Program-made: the position numbers and the translations under genes | Assembly (NCBI GenBank): GCA_937858235.1 | Contig: CALLZZ010000575.1 | Span: 1 to 64,000, forward strand | Reading direction: 5' to 3' | DNA from: an uncultured Clostridia bacterium | GTDB lineage: Bacteria > Bacillota > Clostridia > Oscillospirales > Oscillospiraceae | DNA length: 64,000 nt | Notes under the pieces: generated by a model | What the model saw: the letters and a program-made list of their open reading frames with translations, nothing else | Databases searched by the model: none | Told to the model about the DNA's origin: nothing | Shown here: positions 1-9,482 of the stretch, piece after piece | Layout: every line of letters begins with the position of its first letter | Numbering within the stretch: the stretch's first letter is position 1

Positions 1-131
1 AGGGGTGTCAAAAGAACCGTTTTTCTGACAACCCTGGTTCATTATAGGCTGTTCACCCGATCAAATTATTCCAAACGGCCGAACCGGCCAGATATAATGA
101 TAAAATTAAAAAAGAAAATCAAATTGGAGGG
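1..131. other. Non-coding edge, no gene seen
   Basis: This stretch lies downstream of the minus-strand response regulator. It contains short GC-rich inverted bases (GGCCGAACCGGCC near 78-90) followed by an A-rich run, which could be a weak terminator or the promoter of something outside the window. No open frame of note is visible. Confidence 0.4.
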
Positions 132-1226
132 TTAATCCTGATTGGCGCGGAAAATCTGATCGAATTGCGGAGCAAGCTTGACGAAGGCATTCAATACCCG
201 GGGATCAAAGAATTCCGGACGGGTTCTTCCATCGCCGCAGGTTATTATTTCCATAGTGCGGTAATGGGTAAAACCAGGTTTATAAGGCCTTTTGCTTCTC
301 AGGGCATCATACTGGTCGCAAATGGCTACTATTCTACCTTCCATTGGTATCTGTTCACCGATCAATCCCCGGGGATAGCCGGAACCATCCCAACGTTCAT
401 GATGGGTTAAGGCAATAGATTCGACCATTTGGATTTTTTGCTGTTTGGATTGGGCAACTATGCTGGCACCGGTCAAGGTATGGTTTTTCATGATTTCAAA
501 TTCTGCTTTGGTCAACGGTCCCGCTTTGAGCAATATGTTGTCATATATGCCTATTTTGCCAATATCGTGCAGTGGTGCGGCAAAGGCGATAGATTCGACA
601 AAATCAGCCGGCATATTTAATTCCTGGGACAGAAGGGGAGAGTATATGCCCAGACGCCTATTATGCAATCCGGAATCACCGTCTCTTAATTCCGCCGCCG
701 CGGTCAGCCTTTGCACCACTTCGCTGCTTACTTCCTGGACCATATTAAGGGCCTCGGTTAACTCGCGGGTTCTCTTTTCCACCGTTTCTTCCAGGTCTTT
801 TTGATAATTTTTTTGCATAAGGGTGTACCTGGTCAAGCGGATGGCTTTGTCCAGTACGGTCAAAAACTGATTCAGATCAAGTGGTTTCAAGATAAAATAA
901 TCCACCCCTAGATTGATAAGATCCAGCAAATAGCCGGCTTCATCATGGGCGGATATCACAACTATTACCTGCCCGGGGTTTAAAAACTTGATTTGCTCTG
1001 CCATTTTGACCCCATTCATACCAGGCATGTTAATATCGGTCAGGACCAGGTCGTAAGTGGTCTGTTGGTATTTTGCCAGACCGTCTTGTCCGTCTTCAGC
1101 GGTGGTGACACTGCTGAAAAGGGTAGAAAGCAGCCGGGCGGTATTCTGCCTTAAATCATTATCATCCTCAACGTATAAGACACTTATTCCCTGTGCCGCT
1201 TTTTTAATTTCCCGGGCGTTGATCAC
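132..1226 (-). CDS. Response regulator with HD-GYP phosphodiesterase domain
   Basis: A 364-residue two-domain regulator. The receiver domain covers about residues 14-130, with the acidic pair D21/D22, phospho-acceptor D64 in [10 protein letters not shown] and K114 in LKPLD. A coiled linker (about 135-170) leads to an HD-GYP domain (about 170-350) with HDIGKIG at 220-226, [11 protein letters not shown] at 275-285 and a downstream CDQYDAL. HD-GYP domains hydrolyse cyclic di-GMP, so the protein is expected to lower c-di-GMP when phosphorylated in the cytoplasm. The start is GTG at 1226, behind an AAGGGG-like ribosome site. It lies 17 nt after the kinase stop, so the two genes should be one operon and a cognate pair. 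All active-site residues I looked for are present. Confidence 0.9.
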   Translation of the reverse strand: MINAREIKKAAQGISVLYVEDDNDLRQNTARLLSTLFSSVTTAEDGQDGLAKYQQTTYDLVLTDINMPGMNGVKMAEQIKFLNPGQVIVVISAHDEAGYLLDLINLGVDYFILKPLDLNQFLTVLDKAIRLTRYTLMQKNYQKDLEETVEKRTRELTEALNMVQEVSSEVVQRLTAAAELRDGDSGLHNRRLGIYSPLLSQELNMPADFVESIAFAAPLHDIGKIGIYDNILLKAGPLTKAEFEIMKNHTLTGASIVAQSKQQKIQMVESIALTHHERWDGSGYPRGLIGEQIPMEGRIVAICDQYDALRSKRPYKPGFTHYRTMEIITCGDGRTRPEFFDPRVLNAFVKLAPQFDQIFRANQD

Positions 1227-1243
1227 TCAAGTGCCCCTTTGCC

Positions 1244-3331
1244 TTAAAACGGTAGTTCAATAGTAAAACATGCACCATTATCCAGGTTTCTGGCAGTGAG
1301 TTTACCGTGACAATGTTCTTCAACTATTATTTTAGACATGTACAGCCCCAGACCGGTACCTACACTTGCACCTTTGGTGGAAAAATACGGCTCAAAAATT
1401 TTATCTATTATATCATGGGGGATTCCGCCGGCATTATCAATTATATCCACCACCTGATAATTATTTTTTTCATAGCCATGGATAATTATCTGGGGCTGAC
1501 TAGTCTCGTTTTCAACAAAGGCATCGGAGGCATTTTTTAAAATATTCATATATACCTGCATCAATTCATTGGGGTAGGTCAAAATTGGATTGGTAAAGGC
1601 ATAGTCCTTGATAAGTTTGACATGCTTATATTCCAAAGATTTACCGATGATTCCCAAGGTACTGTTGATCACATCATTCATAATAACAGTATCCTGGGCG
1701 TTATCAGGTTTAAAGAAATGTCTGAAATCATTGATAGTATGTGACAGGTATTGCGCATGCTGGTTGATTTCGGCCAATAAAGCTATAAATTGTTCCTGAT
1801 CAAACATGTCCAAATCGACCAAAACTTTCAGGTTGCCGGCCAGGGTACTGATGGATGACAACGGCTGGCGCCACTGATGGGCTATCATACCAATCATTTC
1901 TCCCATTGCTGCCAGCTTGGAATTCTGCACTAACAATTGTTCCTGCTGTTTACGTTCCATGAATTCTTCCTGCAATTGAGTATTCAGGGCTTCCAGTTCA
2001 TCAACCATATTATTTAAGACATCTTGTTCCTGACGCAACTCTTTTTCCTGGTATAAGTGGCAATTTTCCACTTTGTTTAAACCGTTGAAAATGGCAATAG
2101 CCATCATCTGACACGAATTATAGCCACAAGCGGCACAGTTGCGGAAATCTCTTTCCTCCGCTTTGTGCATCTGAGTATAGATTTGTTTAAACTCAGCTGT
2201 GCTGGGGATCTTAATTTGATTGCGATAGGATAAATCCCGGTAATAATAGTCGAAATTATATTCAGCCAGTGCATCTTGTATAAATAAGGCTATTTGTTCT
2301 TCCTGCACCGCATCTCGGCTGGCTCTTTCAGCGCGGATAGTCATGGTGGTTTCGATGTTATTGATGCTTTTGGCCCGGTTAATACAGCCGGCTCCCATAT
2401 TGCAGCCTTTTTCGCAACTTAAAATATCAACCAGAAGAGGCAAGCCGGGCTGCCCTGTTTTAATATCGTTTTCAAGGTCGGAAAGATATTTTTCATATAC
2501 CAGAGGACCTTCAATTTTACTGATAGCACTGCCCGGGGTGGTCTGGTAATGGTGTAAATAACATTCCTTTAAGCCGCCGGGAGTGGAAAAATTAGCGGCC
2601 ATTCCGGCTGCAACGGTATTATCAAAATGACCGTCGTCCAGCAGGGACAAATTTATGTTACGGTCATTGAAAATTCTATCCAGGGATTGGTAGATGACAT
2701 TATACTGTACCACTTTACTATCATGAAATTCACGCCGCTTGGCCAGGCAGGGAGAAATAAAGGCCAGACGGGCATCAGGATGCAAGGATTGCACATAAAT
2801 GGCCATATCGTATACCGGACTGCCGGTAGGAGCCAGATGTCCGATCAGGGCCGGGTGGTGTAATTCTATATAGCGGACAATAGCAGGGCAGCTGGAACCG
2901 ATCAGAGGCAGCCTGGCCCGGCCTGAAGTCATTGCTGCATGATAACAGGCCACGGTTATTTCCGCTCCCAGTGCGACATCATACACCGCCTTAATTCCCA
3001 GAAGTTTTAAGCCGGTTATCAATTGAGGAAGATTATAATTGCATTGGGCTGAAGGGGCTACCAGAGCTACGATTTCCTGATGGTCAAGATCCTCCACAAA
3101 CTGAGCGGCATCATCAATGGGAAAACGGGCGCTTTTTTCCATATCTCCGCCATGGCTCTTGATGCAGGCATCTATACAGCGCCCGCAGCCTATACACAGA
3201 GCTGTATCGAATTTCACCACCTCACCGCTGCCATTGCTGCATACCTTAACCGGGCAAACAGCTATGCACTGGTGACAATTTATGCAATTTTCCGACTTAA
3301 TTCCTATTACTTCAATTAGGTCATTCATCAT
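1244..3331 (-). CDS. Iron-sulfur / hydrogenase-like sensor histidine kinase
   Basis: An approximately 695-residue multidomain kinase without a transmembrane segment. In order: two 4Fe-4S motifs (Cys 16/19/22/26 and 46/49/52/56); an iron-only hydrogenase large-subunit-like domain with the three H-cluster-type signatures as variants (GSSCPA, SPCLAKRRE, CEKGCNMGAGC); a further FeS motif (CAACGYNSC); a coiled coil; a HisKA box (IAHQWRQPLSS); and an ATPase domain (N-box NILKNASDAF, DNAGGIP, GTGLGL). The family (sensory, group C/D-type FeFe hydrogenases fused to kinases) is thought to read H2 or redox state. I chose the ATG at 3331 (or 3328) rather than the upstream ATG at 3370, because AGGAAAG lies just before it. 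It precedes the HD-GYP regulator in the same operon. The sensed signal is inferred. Confidence 0.88.
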   Translation of the reverse strand: MMNDLIEVIGIKSENCINCHQCIAVCPVKVCSNGSGEVVKFDTALCIGCGRCIDACIKSHGGDMEKSARFPIDDAAQFVEDLDHQEIVALVAPSAQCNYNLPQLITGLKLLGIKAVYDVALGAEITVACYHAAMTSGRARLPLIGSSCPAIVRYIELHHPALIGHLAPTGSPVYDMAIYVQSLHPDARLAFISPCLAKRREFHDSKVVQYNVIYQSLDRIFNDRNINLSLLDDGHFDNTVAAGMAANFSTPGGLKECYLHHYQTTPGSAISKIEGPLVYEKYLSDLENDIKTGQPGLPLLVDILSCEKGCNMGAGCINRAKSINNIETTMTIRAERASRDAVQEEQIALFIQDALAEYNFDYYYRDLSYRNQIKIPSTAEFKQIYTQMHKAEERDFRNCAACGYNSCQMMAIAIFNGLNKVENCHLYQEKELRQEQDVLNNMVDELEALNTQLQEEFMERKQQEQLLVQNSKLAAMGEMIGMIAHQWRQPLSSISTLAGNLKVLVDLDMFDQEQFIALLAEINQHAQYLSHTINDFRHFFKPDNAQDTVIMNDVINSTLGIIGKSLEYKHVKLIKDYAFTNPILTYPNELMQVYMNILKNASDAFVENETSQPQIIIHGYEKNNYQVVDIIDNAGGIPHDIIDKIFEPYFSTKGASVGTGLGLYMSKIIVEEHCHGKLTARNLDNGACFTIELPF

Positions 3332-3514
3332 TATCTTTCCTAATAGTATTTTATACAGTATAACTTCCACAAATCTTCCAGATTACCTTCTTTAATACAA
3401 TAAAAAACAGAAAATGGTTTATGCAGAAAAGCTGAAAAAATGTGACCGACCCGCTTATAGTTCTTCGATGATAGTTATTTTTCTTGCTTTTATTTGCTGG
3501 TTTCTAAATTCATC
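3332..3514. other. Intergenic, probable promoter region of the kinase
   Basis: A/T-rich sequence upstream of the minus-strand kinase. The small frames here have no ribosome site or recognisable product. I see no clear sigma-A promoter. Confidence 0.3.
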
Positions 3515-3597
3515 TTCCCATCTTTATTCTGAGGGTGATATTTTCGCTGAAGAATTATACTGTGACGTTATCACTGATCAACAATATTATTGTCGAA
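3515..3597 (+). repeat. Degenerate IS-end repeat, left copy
   Basis: About 83 bp that align by eye, in the same orientation, with 9483-9582. Shared blocks are TTCCCA, CTTTATTCTG, GAATTATACTRTGAC, CACTGAT or TACTGAT, and ATTGTCG. The right copy lies at the 5' side of a transposase remnant, so both are probably ends of the same ISNCY-type insertion sequence. No transposase is left beside this copy. Confidence 0.55.
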
Positions 3598-3664
3598 TAC
3601 TAGCTTGTAGTGTACGTTCCAGAGCTGTATAATATTGCCATACTGATCTATAGAGGCGAAACCA

Positions 3665-3890
3665 TGTAATAATATATCAGCGTAAAGGAAGCCCCGTTGA
3701 AATGGGGTATTTCTGTAAGGCGGGTACAGTTGCTGTGCAAGCACGAGCGAATTGAGGCTTATTCCGCCCTTGGCGATGTATAGGCTATATCCCCAAAATG
3801 CGCAGAAGCCTATAGATGGCTACAAGGCAGTAAAAAAGCACATTAAAAATATCAGGATGCTATGAGCTTGTGCTCATTGTATAAAACGAG
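3665..3890 (+). ncRNA. Structured RNA resembling HEARO / IscB omega RNA
   Basis: This gene-free stretch is dense with nested helices: CCCC/GGGG (3692-3695 with 3704-3707), GGCGG/CCGCC (3719-3723 with 3764-3768), GTGC/GCAC (3735-3738 with 3741-3744), an 8-bp TATAGGCT/AGCCTATA helix (3779-3786 with 3807-3814), and a 6-bp ATGAGC-TTGT-GCTCAT hairpin (3862-3877). It ends in GTATAAAACG (3879-3888). From memory, the TTGAGGC, GTATAGGCT...AGCCTATAG and final hairpin-GTATAAAACG elements match the HEARO RNA motif that accompanies IscB nucleases. No IscB gene follows; the helicase-nuclease does. In HEARO RNAs the guide lies 5' of the scaffold, here about 3640-3690. The helices are seen in the sequence; the family assignment is recollection. 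Confidence 0.5.
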
Positions 3891-3941
3891 ATGGAAAGAC
3901 AGGAAAGCGATCTCGTCGTCTTCCAAAAAAGAGGTGCTTAC

Positions 3942-6900
3942 ATGGAATCCAAAGAGAAAGTAATTGCTTTATACAAATATATAAAAGAGCTTTGCGCGCT
4001 GAAATATCGAGTTGTTACCGATGTCAATGAACAAATTTGGACGCGCTATTTGAAAGATATTCCTGATGACCCCGAAAATATTGCAATTTTTTATCGGGAC
4101 AGAGTGGAAGAAGAAGCGGATGACAACACTGTTTTGCTTACAGTGAAAAAACCGAATTTCCAGCGCTGTCAGGAGCCGCCTGATATTTTGAAAGCATGGT
4201 TGAAGCCGGGCTGGGATCGCTATGCAAATGAAGTAAAAGTAAAAAAGACTTCATCTGATAATGTTTCCCCAAATCCCGATGAAGAGCCGCCCGAGCAATT
4301 CAGCGACTCAGTGCAACGGATACAAGCCTTTAAAAAATGGACTGCTCAAAGAACCGTTTGGGCCGAAAAGCAGCGTGCTATTAACAGGATACGGCGTTTC
4401 TTTGCCCAGTTGTTTGAACTATATACCGATTTGGAACGTGATTCGGAAACGCTAGAATTGATGGCAGGCAACGGAATCGTAAAGGAAACAGGCAACGATA
4501 CCATTAACCACCCGATATTGCTTAAACGTGTAAAGCTGCAATTTGACGCCAAAACAAATGTGATCAGCATTCACGATACGGATAGCGAGCCTGAGCTTTA
4601 TGCATTACTTCTACAAGAGATGAGCGAAATCGATCACGGTGCGGTAAAGCAGCTCAGCGAAGATTTGCATGAAAATTTTTATCATCCGTTGGATCGTAAT
4701 GATTCTCCGGATTTTTTGAAAATTCTAACGCATCGGCTCTGCTCCGACAGCCGATTCATTGCAAATGAAAGGGATAAAATCAGCAGCGGAGATAGACTTA
4801 TTACTACATTAGATCCTGTGTTTTTTATCCGTAAGCGCATTGATGGTACATTGAAAGCAATTGAGGATATCATTAAAAATATTGAGAACACTGGCTATGT
4901 CCCCGGACATCTCACGGATTTAGTGGCCGGAGGCATGGTTGAGATTCCTGAGAACAACCACGAACCAACAATAGAAGAACAGCTTGCTGCTTTAAACGGC
5001 GAAAGCCTACCGATTCTGCTCTCGAAAGAAGCGAACCGAGAGCAGCTTGAAATCGCCGAACGTATAGAACATTATAATGCTGTTTTGGTACAGGGACCTC
5101 CCGGAACTGGGAAAACCCATACCATTGCAAATCTACTCGGGCATTTTCTGGCGCAGGGAAAAAATGTTCTAGTTACCAGCCATACTAAAAAGGCACTTTC
5201 CGTGCTTAAAGAAAAGGTGCCGGACGAAATTAAAGATCTATGTGTTTCGGTTCTGGATGATACCAATCAGGATATGGTCCGCTCTGTTGACGGCATTTCG
5301 GAATATATGTCGAGGCATACGGCAAACGAGCTAAAAAAACGGGTTGATTCGGGAACACGTCAGCGTGTAGCGATCATCAATCAACTTGCTGAGGTTCGAA
5401 AAAGAATTTATACCATTAAATATAGAGAATTTAAACCTATTGTGTTTAATGGAAACAGCTATTCCCCCGCAGAAGCTGCCGAATTTGTAAACGCCAACGC
5501 AGGAAAAATGTCATACATACCTGGAAAAGTTAAACTCTACCACCCATTGCCCGCTACTGTTGAGCAGCTTATTCAGCTTTATCGAAGCAACGCCGGATTG
5601 ACGGAAGCGGAGGAGCAGGAGTTGGCCTGTGGTATCCCGTCTCCTGACAGCCTTTTTCTACCATCAGTATTTGAAAAGGAGCTGCACCAGGCCGCCGAAT
5701 CCAGATCCATCATTACGCAAATCGCGTCTGTACTAAACCTTAAAATAGATATCCAACCGGACAAAAAAGCTGTATTTGTAAACAGCGGCTCAGGTGTTAT
5801 TACGATGATCCAAAATCCGACCGTGGAAACACTGGGACAACTCGTACAATATGCAAACACTTTCAAAAGCATTGACGGTTGGATGATTTATGCCGCTGTG
5901 GACGGCCGCAAGGGGGGCGGATACCGCCAAAGATGGGAGATGCTGGTCAGCGCTATTGAGGATGCAGCGGCTTATGCTGATTCTATTGTCACTCAAATGA
6001 CCGGAAAAAACATTGAAATTGCCCCTGAAGCTGCAGCGATACACTTGCAGTCGCATCTGCAACGGCTGATAGAAGTTTTTCGCAAGAAAGGAAAAATTTC
6101 AAAGATTGATTTATTGTTTAATAAGCCTTTGAAAACTTTGTTTTTAGGCGTCAGCATTAATGGGGCACTAATTATGTCGGAAAATGATTGCATGTTGGTG
6201 AAATATCGATTAACGCTTGAGGAAAAAAGAAGTCAGGTGGCTTTGTTATGGGATGAGCTGATGTCTACGCATGGCGCGCCAGAATTTTTCTCACTAGACA
6301 ACGAGCCTGAGCGAATCGGGCTGCAGACCATTCCTAATATTGAACGTTATCTGAACTGGTATCAAAATGAATACGCAAAACTGCTGCGGCTTGTCAGGCA
6401 GGCCGGGCTGAATTCCGAAGCGATTTTTTGCGAATCGGAGATGGAGTCCGAGTTAACCCATACCGAAAAAATGCTCTGCACAGCTCACAAGATACTGCCA
6501 CATTACATTGAACTGGCCAATCAGCTGATGATTTTATGCGGTATTGAGGAGCGCAAAAATCAGACGATCCGGACTCTGAACGAAGGAGAGCGCAGGCGTT
6601 CTTCTATCTGTAATTCGCTGTGCAGTGCAGTTGAGCATGGAGAGGCTGAAGTATATGGGTGTTGTTACCGACAGTTGTCCGAGCTGTACGCCAAAAGTTC
6701 GCTCAAAGCATCCCGTGAAGAAGTATTGGCTATCATAGCACCTATTGCCCCAGAATGGGCGAACGCGATCCGAAATCGCGCGGGCATTCACGGGAATATA
6801 GATTGTCCCAAGACTATCGAGGACGCCTGGAAATGGAAACAGTTTGCGGGAATTATCGACTCTATAATCTCAGAACCCTTTGAAGAATTACAGCATAAAG

Positions 6901-8939
6901 CGGTTATGCTGGACAAAGAGCTGCGCAAGGCCACCGTGAGAGTTGCATCCGACAGGGCGTGGCATCATCTGATGCTCCGAACAGAGCGCAACTTGAGTAT
7001 GCGGCAGGCGCTGATGGGATGGAAACTTACGGTCAGAAAAATTGGAAAAGGAACCGGAAAAAACGCCCCGGCGCTAAAAAAACAGGCGCGGGAATTGATG
7101 GCGGTATGCCAGAGGGCTGTTCCTGCCTGGATTATGACGGTTAACAAGGCTATGGAAAGCCTTGACCCTGCCCGCAACTCCTTCGATGTTATTATTATTG
7201 ACGAGGCTAGCCAATCCGATATTTCGGCGCTTGGCATTGTGTATATGGCAAAAAAGATAATTATTGTGGGGGACGATAAGCAGGTCAGCCCAATGGCTGT
7301 AGGCGTGGATATCGACAAGATGAATGCATTGCGTGATATGTACATCAAAGGCATTATTCCCGCTTGGCATCTGTACGACGCAAAGACATCTCTCTATGAC
7401 ATTGCTGGAACCACGTTCCAGCCATTAATGTTGCGTGAGCATTTCAGATGCCTTCCGGATATTATCGGTTACAGCAACAAGTTGTCCTATGAATATAAAA
7501 TCAAACCGCTGCGGGATGCTGGGAGCAGTGTACTGTCTCCTCCGGTTGTAACATTTAGAGTAGATAACGGAATTCGAGAGGGTAGGCAGAAAATTAATAC
7601 AAAAGAAGCAGAGACAATCGTGGCTCTGATGATGGCCTGCATGGAGCAAAAGGAATACAACGACATGAGCTTTGGTGTGATTTCACTCCTGGGGGATGAG
7701 CAAGCAAAAAAGATACAGCAAATTATTTTGCGGAAAATCGACCTTGCTGTTATTGAACAGCGACAGATCCTGTGCGGTAATGCCTCACACTTTCAAGGTG
7801 ATGAGCGCGATGTGATATTTCTTTCTTTGGTCGACAGTAATGAGGGCGATGGTCCTCTTAACATGGCCGGTGAAGGTGCTGATCAATCAAGAAAACAAAG
7901 ATACAATGTCGCTGCCAGCCGAGCCAGGGATCAGTTATGGATAGTGCATTCCCTCGATTATACGAGAGATTTAAAAAACGGCGACCTGCGCCGTGATTTG
8001 TTGGAATACGCAGGAAACCCTAGGGCGTTTGCTCAATTGGCAGAACAAGTCGAAAGAGAAGCAGAGTCGCCGTTTGAGGAAGCCGTTGGCAAGGCGTTGG
8101 TCGCTTCTGGTTATCACTTGGTGCAGCAGTGGCAGGTGGGTTCTTACCGCATTGATATGGTTGTATTGTACAAGGGTGGTAGCGTTGCCGTGGAATGCGA
8201 TGGCGAAACGTTCCACAGCGGCGATGAAAAGGTTCGCGCCGATATGGAACGCCAAGCAGTTTTAGAGCGGATAGGCTGGCGCTTTATCCGTATTCGGGGA
8301 AGCGAATATTATCGCGATCCGAATAAGACAATGGAGAGGGTCAAATATAAATTGAGCGAATACGGTATCTTTCCTGAAACAGTCTTGAATAAGCCCGCAG
8401 TGCAACCAGCATCAGAACTGCTCGATTGCGTAAAAATCCGCGCAGCACAGATATTGGATGAATGGAACGCAGAAAACGATGGTATAGCTACAAATGTTCC
8501 GAATAAAGCTGGCATTATTGTGATGCAAAAGCCGGAAAGTGTGATGTCTGCAAAAGAGGACGGCAAGATGTTTGCGCAAATAACGATTGCTCCAAATTCG
8601 CCGTCAGTAAAACTGCAAAATAAGGCACAAAAAGAGTCAACAAAAAGAATTGAACAAGCATCTTCTATTTCTGTCATCAGAGAAAATCAGAAAATTCATG
8701 TAGCACCAAAAAAATCAATACCGTCAAGGGGAAATTCTCTTGTCGATTCGCTTAAAGAAGCAGGCGTCAGGTACATTGATAATCGCACGCAGTCCGGAAT
8801 CATATGGGTGCCTTTTTATAATGAAAATAAAAAACAGGTCGAGCAAATGCTCAGTAAATGTGAATTGCGTTATAGCTTTGAAAGGCGGGGCTCAAAAGCT
8901 ACGGGCAACCAGCCGGCATGGAGAATTATGGCGGATTAA
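3942..8939 (+). CDS. SF1 helicase with C-terminal Vsr/MTES_1575-type nuclease
   Basis: A 1665-residue protein. The N-terminal ~370 residues are unassigned. Walker A (QGPPGTGKT) is near residue 385, followed by a ~650-residue insertion of mostly helical sequence. Motif II (IIIDEASQSD) is near 1085, motif III (VGDDKQVSP) near 1107, LREHFRC near 1164, GDERDVIFLS near 1286 and motif VI (NVAASRARDQLW) near 1322: the layout of COG1112/Upf1-like SF1 helicases. Residues about 1376-1456 form a PD-(D/E)XK-like nuclease of the Vsr/MTES_1575 type (FEEAV, YRIDMVV, VAVECDGETFH). A small domain with a conserved GSKATGNQPAWRI tail closes the protein. I chose ATG 3942, which follows AGAGGTG, over ATG 3891. 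It lies 14 nt before the PC4-like gene, in an IS-bordered island, so a phage-defence role is plausible but inferred. Confidence 0.85.
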   Translation: MESKEKVIALYKYIKELCALKYRVVTDVNEQIWTRYLKDIPDDPENIAIFYRDRVEEEADDNTVLLTVKKPNFQRCQEPPDILKAWLKPGWDRYANEVKVKKTSSDNVSPNPDEEPPEQFSDSVQRIQAFKKWTAQRTVWAEKQRAINRIRRFFAQLFELYTDLERDSETLELMAGNGIVKETGNDTINHPILLKRVKLQFDAKTNVISIHDTDSEPELYALLLQEMSEIDHGAVKQLSEDLHENFYHPLDRNDSPDFLKILTHRLCSDSRFIANERDKISSGDRLITTLDPVFFIRKRIDGTLKAIEDIIKNIENTGYVPGHLTDLVAGGMVEIPENNHEPTIEEQLAALNGESLPILLSKEANREQLEIAERIEHYNAVLVQGPPGTGKTHTIANLLGHFLAQGKNVLVTSHTKKALSVLKEKVPDEIKDLCVSVLDDTNQDMVRSVDGISEYMSRHTANELKKRVDSGTRQRVAIINQLAEVRKRIYTIKYREFKPIVFNGNSYSPAEAAEFVNANAGKMSYIPGKVKLYHPLPATVEQLIQLYRSNAGLTEAEEQELACGIPSPDSLFLPSVFEKELHQAAESRSIITQIASVLNLKIDIQPDKKAVFVNSGSGVITMIQNPTVETLGQLVQYANTFKSIDGWMIYAAVDGRKGGGYRQRWEMLVSAIEDAAAYADSIVTQMTGKNIEIAPEAAAIHLQSHLQRLIEVFRKKGKISKIDLLFNKPLKTLFLGVSINGALIMSENDCMLVKYRLTLEEKRSQVALLWDELMSTHGAPEFFSLDNEPERIGLQTIPNIERYLNWYQNEYAKLLRLVRQAGLNSEAIFCESEMESELTHTEKMLCTAHKILPHYIELANQLMILCGIEERKNQTIRTLNEGERRRSSICNSLCSAVEHGEAEVYGCCYRQLSELYAKSSLKASREEVLAIIAPIAPEWANAIRNRAGIHGNIDCPKTIEDAWKWKQFAGIIDSIISEPFEELQHKAVMLDKELRKATVRVASDRAWHHLMLRTERNLSMRQALMGWKLTVRKIGKGTGKNAPALKKQARELMAVCQRAVPAWIMTVNKAMESLDPARNSFDVIIIDEASQSDISALGIVYMAKKIIIVGDDKQVSPMAVGVDIDKMNALRDMYIKGIIPAWHLYDAKTSLYDIAGTTFQPLMLREHFRCLPDIIGYSNKLSYEYKIKPLRDAGSSVLSPPVVTFRVDNGIREGRQKINTKEAETIVALMMACMEQKEYNDMSFGVISLLGDEQAKKIQQIILRKIDLAVIEQRQILCGNASHFQGDERDVIFLSLVDSNEGDGPLNMAGEGADQSRKQRYNVAASRARDQLWIVHSLDYTRDLKNGDLRRDLLEYAGNPRAFAQLAEQVEREAESPFEEAVGKALVASGYHLVQQWQVGSYRIDMVVLYKGGSVAVECDGETFHSGDEKVRADMERQAVLERIGWRFIRIRGSEYYRDPNKTMERVKYKLSEYGIFPETVLNKPAVQPASELLDCVKIRAAQILDEWNAENDGIATNVPNKAGIIVMQKPESVMSAKEDGKMFAQITIAPNSPSVKLQNKAQKESTKRIEQASSISVIRENQKIHVAPKKSIPSRGNSLVDSLKEAGVRYIDNRTQSGIIWVPFYNENKKQVEQMLSKCELRYSFERRGSKATGNQPAWRIMAD

Positions 8940-8953
8940 AGGAGACCGAATAC

Positions 8954-9202
8954 ATGACGGCTAAAAATGATTTTAAATTTGAAATTATTAATGAACTCGG
9001 CGTGATATCAAAAAGCAGCAAGGGGTGGCGCAAAGAGCTCAACCGCATTAGCTGGAACGGCGCGGAGCCAAAATACGACATCCGGGACTGGGATTCCAAG
9101 CATGAGAAAATAGGAAAAGGCGTAACTTTAACGGAACGGGAGCTACGTAAGTTGAAAGAACTGATTGATGCAGAAGTTGCCTTTCTTGAAAATGGGACAT
9201 AA
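8954..9202 (+). CDS. YdbC/PC4-like ssDNA-binding protein
   Basis: An 82-residue protein starting MTAKNDFKFEI, with an AAAGGAG ribosome site in the 14-nt gap after the helicase stop, so translation is coupled. The pattern (ELGVISKSSKGWRKELN, ISWNGAEPKYDIRDWD, KIGKGVTLTERELRKLKEL) is that of the bacterial PC4 homologue YdbC, a dimeric single-stranded nucleic-acid-binding fold. Length and motif order match the family. It may load or coat ssDNA for the helicase-nuclease; that partnership is inferred from the gene order. Its 3' end abuts the transposase remnant. Confidence 0.82.
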   Translation: MTAKNDFKFEIINELGVISKSSKGWRKELNRISWNGAEPKYDIRDWDSKHEKIGKGVTLTERELRKLKELIDAEVAFLENGT

Positions 9203-9470
9203 TTCACAATAACCTTCTAAAGTTTCTTCCTTTTCAAAATAGAGAGCTAAGATACGACCGGTGGCATCGTTAATCGCACAGTGCAGGTGCAAGTAAGAAA
9301 CATTACCAAGCCAATCAAAAATGGAAGCATCCCATTTGAGCCATTTCACCCTAGCATTCCCGTGCATTTTTCGAGCGTTGTTTTTTAGGTTCGCGCTTCG
9401 GAGAGAGACACCGGCGGCCTTAAGATATTTTGAGACGATGTTTCAGCAAGCACAGCGATAGCATGACGGA
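9203..9470 (-). pseudogene. ISNCY-family transposase remnant
   Basis: Minus-strand translation gives YLKAAGVSLRSANLKNNARK, then WDASIFDWLGN, then AINDATGRILALYFEKEETL and EGYCEL. This is the junction between the helix-turn-helix part and the DDE core (first Asp in the DAS motif) of ISNCY/IS1202-type transposases. Near 9436 a one-base deletion breaks the frame (AET then IVSKYLKAAG). The coding sequence stops at the PC4 gene border, so the C-terminal two thirds are missing. No functional transposase can be made. Confidence 0.75.
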
Positions 9471-9482
9471 AATTATTTATGG

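Noticed and set aside
3414..3632. 72-codon plus-strand frame beginning MVYAEKLKK
   Set aside because: No ribosome site, overlaps the degenerate IS-end repeat, composition unlike a real protein.
3665..3890. TnpB-type omega RNA instead of HEARO
   Set aside because: TnpB guide RNAs arise from the 3' end of a tnpB gene; no tnpB coding remnant lies upstream, and the helices fit HEARO better.
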